From contig JABVXV010000163.1 in the NCBI GenBank assembly GCA_013365325.1, forward strand, positions 62,001-126,000: 64,000 nt of DNA. Direction: 5' to 3'. Each line of letters opens with the position of its first letter. The first letter of the stretch is position 1. Source of the DNA: Dipetalonema caudispina (lineage: Eukaryota > Nematoda > Chromadorea > Rhabditida > Onchocercidae). The notes beneath the pieces were generated by a model, which made no database searches, had not been told where the DNA came from, and saw only the letters and a list, made by a program, of their open reading frames with translations. A program made the position numbers and the translations under genes. Shown here in pieces: positions 13,101 through 23,900 of the stretch.

Positions 13101-16100
13101 AAAAATTTGACCCAATACAACTCTTTTTTCTTTGAAAAAATTTTTATTAATTATTTTATAGCAGAAAGAGGAACCCCTGCGCTCTCTTTTAATTAGCAGA
13201 AACTACCTAAATGGGACACAATACCATCCCCTATCCAATCTTATCCCTAAATAATTTTATGTTAAGGATACCAAGCAAATCATCAAAACCGAAGAAAGGT
13301 CGAACCTCATGAAATACTTTAAGTTATTATCAGAAATCACAGCAAAGAAAATTGACTCATTTAAGAGCGTAATAGCTGAATTAATAATTAATAATAACCC
13401 ATATAATGCGAAGATAGGAATACTCGCATTACGTGGCAAACCAGTTCCAACTTTGACTTAATTATCCTTCGATTTCTTGTGATTCATGAAATCTAACAAA
13501 ACTACATAGCTAAATATTACTGATTTTTTTTAAAGAAACAAAAAAGATTTAATTACAAAGCGAATTTAATCTAAAATCAAAAAATGTTAGTTTCTGCGGA
13601 AAATGAAGATAACGAAATGAAACCGAAATAAAAATAAAAACTCATGCATATTATTTCCTGCTCTTTATTTAGATGTCCAGAGATTTGGGGTGTCGTTTAA
13701 AATTAATAAGCAAGTATTACAAACGAATTTTCGGCACAACTAGAGTTTAAGTATTCAAACACTCAAGGAAATGGTATTGACTAATCCGGAGAGTTGATGT
13801 CTGAATATCGTGACAAGGGCAATTCAAAGCTGAAAAATTAAAGAAAAAGCTACATGCATTAATGCAACTAAAAAAGAATTTGCAGAGGATTTCATGCAAA
13901 TCTTTTGAATTTTTCAGTTGTTTTTCTCTATGACACAACAACCATGAAATTGTTGATAGTGTCTCATACCCGTAATTCTGGTGGAGCATCAACCAAAAGC
14001 GAATTCTTATTCTCCACCTCCTCAGGTTGCCAATCTCTAGAATCACGCTGCTTTTGCTTCATTTCCTGAACTGACGACAGTGAATGATGATGACGATGAC
14101 GGCAACACTGGTGATAATGTTTGATGACTACCTTTCATACTGGATGGCTACTTTCATTTCTGCCAATCACTAAGCACATTTCTCGTTTTATGTAAAGAAA
14201 AGCTTTAAAAAAAATGCATGGACTGAAACAGCCAAATTGAAAATAAATAGAAATATTGAAAATTAGAAGCCATATTTCCTCCATTTCATAGACCGCCCAT
14301 TCTAACAACGAGTCATTAAATCAACCAGTTTAAACGTCCAAATAGTTCTGATGATTAAAAAAGAGGGAACTTCGAATTTTTCAAAGAGAACAACTTGGAG
14401 TTGAAACTTGACTTCGTTCCATTCTAAAAAGTCAAAACATATCTGGATGTTTTAACTGGAATTGACATAAGCAAAAAGGCGTGTTAGGAGCACATAAAAT
14501 TATTGCTACCAAGCTCCGCTGTGCACCTGTGCATTTATCGAAAAACGCAAAATAATATGGGAGAAAATTGTGTAGCAGCAATTAAGTTCTTTGATAAAAG
14601 CTACCACCACCTCCTTAAATTTAGAAAAATAGAACAAAAAGTTAATTCTAAGATTAATCCATAGGGAAGAAGTTGTAACGCTATTTTTTTGAAAGACTAC
14701 TGTAGCTGTGAAGAATGGTTTAACCATTGTGATCAAAGAAATGGAGAAAAAGGACAGCGGTCCATGCACCTGTGATGCTATATGTTGAGTTATTCGATCG
14801 AATGGAGACTCTGAATCAGAGGATGGCAAATTTGAGGGATGTCGAGGATCATTTGGTTGAGCTGGCTCAGCGGTACCATATAGCAACAGCGACCAATCAT
14901 GAAAAGTTCCTGGAAATAATTTGCAAAATTAAGGGAAGCATAACAAAATTTGAAATAGAAGTAGAAATCTAATAATTTAAGGCGAGAGGATATACTTATG
15001 TCAAAAATCTGACATTTGAATAAAATAAAGTGGGAAGGTTTGCTTGGATAGTAAGGACGAAAATGATTAGTAAATAAAGACCTAAAAATACTGATGAAAT
15101 AAGAGATACACCATACTATAGTACATCTACAAAGGAATAAATTCTTGAAATAAAGTGCAAAGAACAAGTGTGTATATCGAACTACTAATTTGCTAAGCAA
15201 ACGATTCTAAAGCTCCAAAAAATTTGAAATTTATCTCAACATATGATGATGAAAACGACAACCTCCAATATTCCTATTCGTGCTAACAGATTCCACCATC
15301 AAAGTCCACGTTCCACGAGGGTCTTCACCCCATGTTTGTACGGATAGGAAGGGCCACTTATGAATACCATTCGAATTGAAATCCTGCAGAACATATTTAT
15401 TAGTGAGTTATAGCTCGATAGGTTGAGTATAAGAAAGAGTATTCAGGAAGTGAAATCAACGAAATTGTCTACTTAAGCTGACAACATAATCAGTGGTGAT
15501 AATAGAAAGCAAGCCACATTTTTCAGAACCTTCATACATGAACTAAAAACAATTACTTAATATACATAACAAATGGATACACTGCTATCAAGTAAATTAC
15601 ACTCCAGCTAATAATGCATGAGATCTATAAAGCAAACCTGTGGACGGGGTGGAAGTAATACAGAGGAGGTTCCACGTGGCGAAAACAGCGTAAGTTTTAG
15701 GTCGCCTCGCTTCCCAAAGCGGAATGTTGCCAAAACTTGTACATGCTCGAGGTAGAGAACTGGTGTACCAGATTCACAGCCACCTACTTCCAGTGAAAAA
15801 TTCATTTGAAAACTACCCGTTATTGGTCGCGGACTGAAAAGAAAAAGTTTTGCACCCCTACAAAAAATGACTCAATTTCTTTCCATATAATGTTATTGCA
15901 AATAAGCGCAGCTGATCTCTTCAATATTTGGAATCATCTTCATCTTCAAAATGTTTGGATTTTGAAGCTCCCAAGCTTACAAACGAATTAAAACAATCAT
16001 CCCAATGCAACCAATTTCCTAGAATATTTCAAGTTATACGAGCGTAATCGCAGTATTATTTTTTATTCATGCTCTCTATTTGAACTCCCTGTATATTCTA

Positions 16101-19100
16101 ATCCCAAAATTACAGAAGAATTCTTCAACTTACTTTGGCTTCTCCAACTTATAGTCATATGTACAAATATGTTGTTCTGGTACTGTTTTCCAGATCATTG
16201 CAAGCTTTACCAATGCTCCGGCATCCATCAAACCATAACCAAATTTGTTGCTGATTCGCCGTCCGACGCCATTCACTGACCAGCCTGGATTATTCAGCAG
16301 TGGCACTGGATTGGCTGTTCGCAATACAATATGTTGCGTATCGCGCCATGTTAAATTTGGACTAAAAGTTAATAAATTAAAGAGGGAATCTCGGAACGTT
16401 CGCTGAGTTTCATTCCAAATGAACACCTAGTAGTTCTCAAAATAATAGGCTTTCTTAAGTGAAGTTATTGATTAAAGAATAAATAAATTATGCACTAAAT
16501 ACACCTCACAACTGACCAATTTATGAAATAATCTAACTGCAAAATTTGTTTCTTAATGGCCAGTTACTTCTTTCTCGCTAAGCTTCAGTAGGTTAGTGTC
16601 GGAGACACATATTTCTCTCCTAACGATTATTTGATGAGGAGATGCAAACTTATTCGCGTAGTAAAAACTTACTTAGCTTCCAGTGCTAACGCAATAATAC
16701 CCGCTGCAAGTGGTGCAGAAGCACTAGTACCCGTATGTGAACGAGTACAACCGTGTGGTACATCAACTGTTATCTGAAAACTTGGCTTAAGGTAGGAGTA
16801 ACTTACTAGCGGAACTGAGAACCACCAAAAACAACACTAAATAGTTTGTCACATAGTAGATTTAACGTTTACAGCTTTATGAAATTAATGCTCGGCGGTG
16901 TTCAATGTATATTAACCCCGATAACAGTAACACGCTAGGCTGGATTTTCAAATAGTTCCATTATGAACAATGTAATGGTATAACCCACCCGATCTAATTG
17001 GGTGAATGTAAGCATAAACGCTCGTCACCTTATCCTTATATATATCATATATCTCTTGTAGTTTTATAGTCAGTACCATCCTTACATTGATGAGATGCCA
17101 AGACCGGACTCTGTAAGAGAGTCATGAAATTAAAGAAATGAAATACAAGATACTCACAACAGCTGGTTGATTCATGTTACCGCTACTGTATGTTGTAGCG
17201 ATGGTTGATGGACACTCTTCTAGATACCAAGGACTGCGATTATCCATTGTTGCCGAACTAACACTAAGCGTATAGACAGATGTCGTGTAACCATCAGCCG
17301 AGCAACTATCTTGTCTGCAAGATCCACCGGAAATGGTCTTTTAATTCTATTACTTTTATCATTATACTCTCATCACCCATTGAAATTTTTAAAATCGAAT
17401 TCCTTTTTCACTGTTTTCAAAGCTTCTTAGTATCTTTATTCAGACTTAAATCTTTTACCTTGAACCACCATTACCACTGGCCCAAACAAAAATGCTTCCT
17501 TTGCCATCGCGTCCTACCCTGACACCGTAATAAAACGCCTCTCGAGCCAAGGGTCCAGGACCATCAAACGTTCTTCCATCATCTTCAGGACCCCAACTCG
17601 CCGAATAAATATCGATATGATGACGATTAAGAGAGAGACTTGCTGCTTCAACACTAAAGTGAAGTGTAATTTGGTAAACTTCAGAAGATGATGATCTTAC
17701 AAGATCAGAAATGTAAGTACGACAAAAGTTCTCTGGAACTTTTGTCGTACTTATCAAACAGGAGCGGAATTTAATAGACCCAATCGATACAATTTTTAAT
17801 TAATCCTTTTCAGGCCTTTCTTTACATTTCAATCACTGCTTATTCATTAAGACAAGACAAAGAACTTTAGGTACTTGTTAGAAAACTTAGTCCTTATTTT
17901 ATCATCGAGATCAGTAGACCTTATCAATTTTAAAACGATCTAATTTTCCTCATATTTCACCGAGTAAACTATGATTTACGGATCAATCTGCAGATAAATC
18001 CAATAATAAATAAATTAAAAGTAACCTAGCAACTGAGGAACGGGTATTTAACAGTTTAGCACTAAGTATCCATTAACCCTGTCAGATATTTACCTATCGC
18101 TCACAGGACCATCTAACATTCGTACACCTCCGATTTTTGCATGAAATGCAACACCGACACCACAATATACATTCCCAGCAACTGATGCAACTTCACCTGC
18201 ACATCGTGTACCATGCCTGCAAACATTAACGGGTATCCCACAGCGCAAGAATGGTTATACTAATCCAGTAGAACAATGGAACAAATTAGAGTCATGGATA
18301 TTGTTCATTATATCAATAATTACGTATGTTTTCTAATACCTGAACTTAATTAGACTCGAATTTAAGTTCGGCAAACTTTATTTGTTAAAAAACTCTCATT
18401 ACAGTACGACAATGTAACAGTTGGGCTATATACAGGGCAATACATGACCTTCTTGAGCTAAATTATCAGATTTACCGATAATTCAAAAACAGGTAAATTA
18501 ACTAGAATGAGGGACCAATAATACATACACTCTAACCGGAGAGACATGATATTTATGCTTTTGTATAGCTCCATTATTTCGTTATTCAGGTCTTTGAATT
18601 TTTTATCAGGATCTCACGACTTTGCTAATTGATTTGCTCCAGAACGGCATCCCTCCTCCACTTACTCCAGTGATTTATTTGCCTTATTTTAACTTTGCCT
18701 CATAATGTACTTATTTGCTTGTCGATTTCCACAGATGATTAGACTATTGCATCCTTACTGCGTTTCACTTTTATTTAAACACCAATTCAGCTCCTTGGAA
18801 TAATTATACTTACTTATTGTCACCATCATCTTGCGGTGTTGGATCATCATCATGACCATTAATATCCGTACTTGCCAATGGATCATAATTCGCCGCCAGA
18901 TCCGGATGATCTCGCTGGATACCATCATCCAATATCGAAACAGATATATTACGACCAGCATAACCTAATAACCATGCAGCATGCACATTCATATCAAAAC
19001 CCCCCTGTGCACCACTGTTCTGCAATCCAGTACTTCAATATTTTTTTCGGGCAATTGTCGTAATCTGAGCAAACTTTAAAAATTGTCGTTAATTTTTTTT

Positions 19101-19412
19101 TTTCGGATGAAAGAGATCTTAAAGGAAATACTTTAAGTAGTATTTATAAATCCAAAAACTTTTGCATTTAATAAAATTACCTAGCTACGCGCAATGCTTG
19201 AAAAGAAAAGAAAAACAGATTACGTAAACAACTTAATTTAATCTTCCTTTCAAAAGTACTCGAATGCTAAGAAAAAGAAGTAAAGAGAAAAAAAAATAAC
19301 TTGATTTCTATGTCTCAAAACCTGTACTTTACAAAAATTTCGCATAAAAAAAATCGTATAAAGCACTCACATTCAGAAGATTTTGAAAGCAATAGAAACA
19401 GAGTAATCTTTA

Positions 19413-19450
<38 letters not shown>

Positions 19451-20689
19451 ATACAAAATACCACTGTTCCTTATACAACGGATCTGGAAATGGCAAAACG
19501 GGCACATCACGTTGTATGGAATTAATTCGTTGTTCCGTATTAGCTATCGATCCAGCACGCCTTACAACATTAGTGGAACCACCATTAGGTTCATAAACGG
19601 AATCCGGGTACACAAAATCACGTTTGCGCCTCACCCTGAATATTTTAGGAAATGACATTGAAGTTCAACAAGAAATTGAAAATTAAATCTCTAAAAAATG
19701 AAACAATGGACAAAATTCAGTTTTTCAAAAACTAAGTAATTGGAAGCTTCAAATACCTCGATCTTTGTTCTTCGATTAATAAAATATCAGGATGCTCTTG
19801 CAATCTTGAGATTATTTCACGTTTTTGTCGTCTTGAGCGTTCCTTTGGTGAATGAATAACAAAATAATATGTACCATCAAGAAATGGCTTACCCTAAAAT
19901 TCGAATGGAATTAGATTTCGCGCTCGAATTTGGGATTATAAAACTTACTTTCCCTGCGCACTCTAAATTAAAAATGTGTACTCCATAGATCCAAAACTCA
20001 ATTAAAACAACTGACGCCGATAATCTCAATCTACGGTGGGTAACGATGAGAATGAATCTTAAGAATCATAACAAATTAGTACGATATTTCCATCTGTCAA
20101 TATCACTGAAATAAATGAAGACTAANNNNNNNNNNNNNNNNNNNNNNNNNNNNNNNNNNNNNNNNNNNNNNNNNNNNNNNNNNNNNNNNNNNNNNNNNNN
20201 NNNNNNNNNNNNNNNNNNNNNNNNNAAACAACTGACGCCGATAATCTCAATCTACGGTGGGTAACGATGAGAATGAATCTTAAGAATCATAACAAATTAG
20301 TACGATATTTCCATCTGTCAATATCACTGAAATAAATGAAGACTAACACGCAAAGAGAGAGGAGACGCGATGACAGAGGATATGTTCAAAAATTTAAGAA
20401 AGAACCTCTCTCCTAGTGAACTTTCTAATTCAAATTCATGTCAAATATTAAAATCAATTAGAATGGAGAATCTGCTAGACAAAATTCGGTAATAATTTAC
20501 TTTAATCTCCAAACCATGCTGCTTAGCAATTAAATGAGCTTTTTTGTCATCTTTCTCACGAAGTCTCATAACTGTATGACTTGGCTCCGGGCAAACATCA
20601 TCCGTTGTACATATCGAATCATGCTCAATACCCAAAACCCTTTGCAAACAACCAAGCAAAATAAGTGTTTTCGTCAACTGCCAACACAT
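4390..20689 (-). CDS. bli-4: BLI-4 / blisterase-like kexin-furin proprotein convertase (18-exon long form)
   Basis: Secretory-pathway subtilisin-like endoprotease that cleaves precursors after dibasic motifs; C. elegans BLI-4 acts in cuticle collagen processing. Exons (minus strand, 5' to 3'): 20501-20689, 19757-19893, 19455-19635, 18814-19019, 18094-18216, 17459-17653, 17158-17314, 16673-16773, 16134-16361, 15638-15833, 15263-15383, 14770-14909, 7018-7172, 6482-6681, 5760-5987, 5100-5262, 4390-4498 plus the exon counted separately below if the cassette is used. All joins keep phase and total 943 codons with stop, essentially the C. elegans length. Order: signal peptide 1-20, prodomain, catalytic domain from about 115 (Asp200, His239, Asn340, Ser413), P domain with RGDL at 548-551, Cys-rich repeats, membrane span about 869-891 and acidic tail. 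Two weak donors (gttgtc after exon 11, gtgcat after exon 12) are forced by phase and similarity. Seventeen exons make the listed chain; the 13970-14065 cassette would be an eighteenth. Confidence 0.93.
7173..12590 (-). other. Distal part of the bli-4 intron after exon 12, no further exon supported
   Basis: AT-rich intron sequence with long A and T homopolymers (for example 7931-7959 and 8881-8904). Open frames at 10184-10420 and 11015-11248 on the minus strand lack convincing acceptors, donors or codon quality, so I do not call more alternative exons. Confidence 0.5.
12591..12800 (-). CDS. bli-4: Candidate alternative terminal exon of bli-4: membrane anchor and Thr/Ser tail
   Basis: A strong acceptor (tttttctacag on the minus strand) opens a 69-codon phase-0 frame that ends at a TGA. 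It begins [20 protein letters not shown], a clear membrane span, continues ACRRAMK as a stop-transfer, and ends in a Thr/Ser/Pro-rich cytoplasmic tail. The phase matches the exon 12 donor, so splicing 12 to this exon would give about 727 residues: catalytic and P domains on a membrane anchor without the Cys-rich region. C. elegans bli-4 is known for a shared set of 5' exons followed by alternative 3' ends, which makes this layout plausible. Part of the tail codes in simple trinucleotides (act/tac), a possible sign of low-complexity sequence. Confidence 0.6.
   Translation of the reverse strand: MSLPALLMTLQLAVLVLVTLAAVLACRRAMKPTITPTTITTTTPSTISLASNISTAAIIPPSPSLDPTT
13970..14065 (-). CDS. bli-4: Candidate bli-4 cassette exon (32 codons, phase 0/0)
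   Basis: On the minus strand an acceptor gttcag precedes GAA ATG AAG and a donor gtatga follows CGG. The 96 bases are open, a multiple of three, and in the phase left by exon 12. The encoded segment starts [20 protein letters not shown] and ends VDAPPELR: charged and Pro-containing, like a linker. A second acceptor at 14108-14109 would extend it to 14107, adding CCRHRHHH and six further residues in the same frame. It could sit between the P domain and either 3' end. Evidence is splice signals and codon quality only; I know no homologue. Confidence 0.45.
14770..16361 (-). other. bli-4: bli-4 exons 9-12: P (homo B) domain
   Basis: The P domain stabilises convertase catalytic domains and sets pH and calcium dependence. 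Exon 10 carries [15 protein letters not shown] and the conserved KRGDL motif. Exon 11 has [17 protein letters not shown]. Exon 12 completes it with [16 protein letters not shown]. After this, exon 12 runs into a Pro/Ser/Asp linker ending ITQHIASQ, with a phase-0 donor (gtgcat) from which alternative 3' exons can be reached. Confidence 0.9.
16134..19635 (-). other. bli-4: bli-4 exons 3-9: subtilisin-like S8 catalytic domain
   Basis: All catalytic residues are present. The Asp motif SILDDGIQ is in exon 4 (18814-19019). The His motif HGTRCAGE starts exon 5 (18094-18216). The oxyanion-hole Asn is in [13 protein letters not shown] across exons 6-7. The Ser motif [13 protein letters not shown] is in exon 8 (16673-16773). 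The substrate-pocket sequence [10 protein letters not shown] is in exon 6. Sequence is highly conserved throughout, so this should be an active enzyme. Confidence 0.93.
17714..17753. repeat. Perfect 17-bp inverted repeat with 6-nt loop in bli-4 intron 5
   Basis: The arms 17714-17730 and 17737-17753 are exact reverse complements (left arm taagtacgacaaaagtt), separated by ctctgg. It lies in the intron between exons 18094-18216 and 17459-17653, about 60-100 nt upstream of the exon 6 acceptor in transcript direction. Confidence 0.95.
20005..20346. repeat. Exact 121-bp duplication flanking the assembly gap
   Basis: Bases 20005-20125 and 20226-20346 read identically (both begin aaacaactgacgccg and end aaataaatgaagactaa) on the two sides of the N run. 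This looks like the same sequence left on two unmerged contig ends rather than a biological repeat. Confidence 0.93.
20126..20225. other. Assembly gap of exactly 100 N
   Basis: A run of 100 unknown bases inside intron 1 of bli-4. The round number indicates a placeholder gap of unknown true size. No coding exon appears to be lost: exons 1 and 2 join in phase across it. Confidence 0.98.
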
Positions 20690-20690
20690 C

Positions 20691-20706
20691 CTGAAAGAAC
20701 ATTGAA
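20691..20706 (-). promoter_or_regulatory. Splice acceptor one base before the bli-4 start (putative SL trans-splice site)
   Basis: On the minus strand gttctttcag is followed by G and the ATG of bli-4 at 20687-20689. As with MRRF, the acceptor leaves a one-base leader, which suits spliced-leader addition; a distant 5' UTR exon is the alternative. Confidence 0.5.
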
Positions 20707-20870
20707 TGCTACCGATTACTTATTAAGAGTTATTTATACATGAATGAAAGTGATGTTTAATAGAATGAAAGGAGTTCCATTTATCAAACAATGACAGGTC
20801 CCATTAATACGAAAACAAACCTTTTGAATTTATGAAACTGTCCAAATAAATCTCTACTGGTTAAATTATT

Positions 20871-20975
20871 TTAGTGGTGATTGTATATGCTGTTCGTACA
20901 GAATTTATTTTTTGTTAAATTTTAGTGATGACTGTATATGCTGTCTGTGCAGCAGAATTTATTCTTTTTGTTAAG
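20871..20975. repeat. Diverged tandem duplication, period about 51 bp
   Basis: Two adjacent copies, about 20871-20921 and 20922-20975, share the frame ttagtg...tgtatatgctgt...aatttatt...ttttgttaa with a few substitutions and a small insertion. It lies just upstream of bli-4. Confidence 0.8.
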
Positions 20976-23900
20976 TATGATAAGATAGAGTATAAAAAAA
21001 AATAATAAGAAAATAGTAGAAGTATAATCACATAATTGCTACAGGAGGCATGTTGAGGATCATTTAATTTTTCGTCTTAATAATTTAACTAATGAAGTAA
21101 TGCAACGTGAAAGGTTGCGTAAAGTAATCATTATTATAAAACGTCACTATTATAAATATGATCACTCAGATGAATACTGTTACAAGCAATATAAGAGAAG
21201 ATAAATAATGCGAATGGCAGTCCTGACGATTTGTTGCCAATTTACAATTGTAATTTTTTTAAACAGCTATTTCAGCTCTCTCTTTTCCTCTCACCTTCAC
21301 TAGCAGAGCTTGTAATCAGCTTCCTTTTCCCTGTGGTGATCTCAATTAGATCCTCTCCCATTACTAAAGCATAAAGTTCGCTCATTTCTTTAACTGTAAA
21401 TGAAACATTTTTTCATATCATCAAATTCCATCTATTTTCTACAAATTCAGTTCAACAACTATGCTTTTTCAGTCACTATTTTAAAAATATTTCAATTAAA
21501 ATATGTCAAAGAAAATTTCTTAAAGCATTACAATCTTTCATAGTACCTATTTCCATATTATTTCAGAAAAGCTCACCTGAAATGTACATCTTATCGCGAT
21601 ATAGAAGAGATAAAACGGCTGGTAAGCATGAAATCATAATGAAATAACTTTCGCTTACCGATACAAAGCAGAATGAACGGATATTTTGTTCTATTACGAC
21701 CGGCAACAACCTGATACGGATTCCATTTTTTATGCACTTACTAAATCCAAAGTCATGTTTTTTAACTTGCCATTCGAAATTATCACTTATTTTTAGGTTA
21801 TACTGCTTCATTTAATAACATGTTTATTCATTTCCTCCGGTTTAGCGATTGCCCGAACCACATAACTAATTATTAAATTACTCTACAACTTATGCACCTA
21901 ATCACAATTTCACTGATTAAAACGTTCGTCCAAGGCTGTAATTTTTTTAAATCAAAAATAAAACTTACTGCAAGAAAGTTGATTCAAAAAGTGGAATATT
22001 TATAATCAAAACAATGGAAAAATGTAAACGGTGATCTTAAAAAAGATAAATTTTTTGAAGTGTGAACACTATCTTCGAATCACTACAAAAGAAGAAAAGA
22101 TCAACAAGAATATTATCAAAAAGTGAGGACTACAATTTCTTTTTAAATAAATTTTTCTACAAGGCAAATCAGACAAAGGAAACGAAAGCATTTTTCAAAA
22201 TTAACTTCCTAGAATCTTTCCATAATCTGCAGTATTGCTAAAGCAAAAAAAAAAGATTGCATTTAGACTTAAAAAAAAACTTCAGATCAAACTAGTGCAA
22301 ATTTTAGCATAAATTTTTAAAATTCAAAGAAAAAACTCAGTCCATAAACTTGAATTTCAACTAGGAATCTCAAAAAGTCCTATTTTTTGAGACTATATCT
22401 ACAGTTTGCCAGTAAACACCTATCCTGCTTGCAATGTCATTACATACTGCGCACTTGACAGTGGAATAAGGAGTATCCATGTGACACCATATTTTAATTC
22501 ATCAAAGATCAATGAAATTTGAAATTTTCGAAGAGAAAACATATGAGACCGGAAATGTGTGATGTTTACAAATTATTTCACATATGAAATATCGCGCTTG
22601 AAAATATTAATAAAGAAAACCAAAAAATATTCACCTATTACGGAGTTAATAAAATCAATTATCATGAAGACATGCTCAAATTCGTTCCAGCCTAATAACA
22701 TAAACTTTCTAGGCATAGAAGCTTGAAATAATGTCATCGTCAATATGCATTGCAAACTTATTAGTTAATCAAATTTTCAGTATTAATTTTTATGATAACA
22801 GAAGCAAAAAAAAAAAATGTAAGCTCATCCTGCACCAAATTAAAAATATTTGAAGTAAGTAAACAACACTCACAAAGAATAATTTATTTTGTGTGTGAAA
22901 GCAAAATGGATACGAACGAACATATATACATATAGACAGCGACATAAATACTTGTCCATGTAAACAAGTGACAAATCAAGCAAACAAGTTTTTAAACTTT
23001 TATCATCCCACTAATTAATTCAGTATTCCTACATAGCACTTTTACTTGTAGTAATAAGAAAACTAGACGACAATGCAGATTTATGCAAGTCATTAACAAA
23101 TGTTAGTAACGATGATGACTGTAACATACTTGAGATAAACGATAAATTTCATTCAACTGTGAGAAGTAAGTAACAATCTTTTTTTTTTACAAAAAAAAAA
23201 ACAACAGTAGGTTTCTATTAATGACATGTACAGCTAAAGTACCATTATACAAATTATCTTGAAAGCTGAAAAGAAACAAAATACAAAATTGCAAAACTTA
23301 TATTGTACTATAAATCTCATATTATTATATCTAAATCTATTCCAGAGTTTCATGTATTTTATATAAATGTTTCATTATTTCTAACATATCTGTCTGCCGC
23401 AACTACTCATAGAAAAATTTACGAATCACGATTTCATCCAAGATCAAATTTTGCAAAACCCATTCTAAATCAAACTATATTTCAATCAGAAATTCAATTA
23501 CGAATTTAAACTTATCATTTGTGCAAATCTGATTGACTTCCATCTTAAAATGAAATTCTGTCTTAGTTTAACTCATTTGTAGCTATAAGACTTACATTAG
23601 CTTTTCTTGTAGCTCATGATTATACTAGGAATGTTCTAAATTATTGGCAGGTTAAGCGAAATTTCGAAATATATGCGAGATATTTATTCCTGGCACAACA
23701 GTCCAAAGCATTAATTCAACATCAGCTACCAAATAAGTGCCTCAAAATTACACGGTTTATTTAGGAGTCGTGATTACTGTTCCGTTATTACTATTTGAAA
23801 ATTTTGATTTCTGATATTTCAGAACTAACTCAGCTAATGCTATTGCTGTCTCGAAGTTAAAATATCATTCACATCTCAACTTTTTGAGATTTTTATGATA

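Larger units (their letters stand above)
19455..20689 (-). other. bli-4: bli-4 exons 1-3: signal peptide and prodomain
   Basis: The first exon begins [14 protein letters not shown], a short hydrophobic signal peptide, followed by IEHDSIC, which opens mature BLI-4 proteins. The prodomain acts as chaperone and inhibitor and carries two basic cleavage sites. An internal one lies in exon 2 (SRRQKR before EIIS). The final activation site spans the exon 2/3 junction (RVRRKR before DF, residues 109-114). Exon 3 ends at QWYF, where the catalytic domain has begun. The chain crosses the assembly gap in intron 1, but coding sequence appears intact on both sides. Confidence 0.85.

Noticed and set aside
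14506..14769. Read-through of bli-4 exon 12 as an alternative C terminus
   Set aside because: The residues after the donor look like translated intron, with no membrane anchor or similarity. Intron retention cannot be excluded but has no support.
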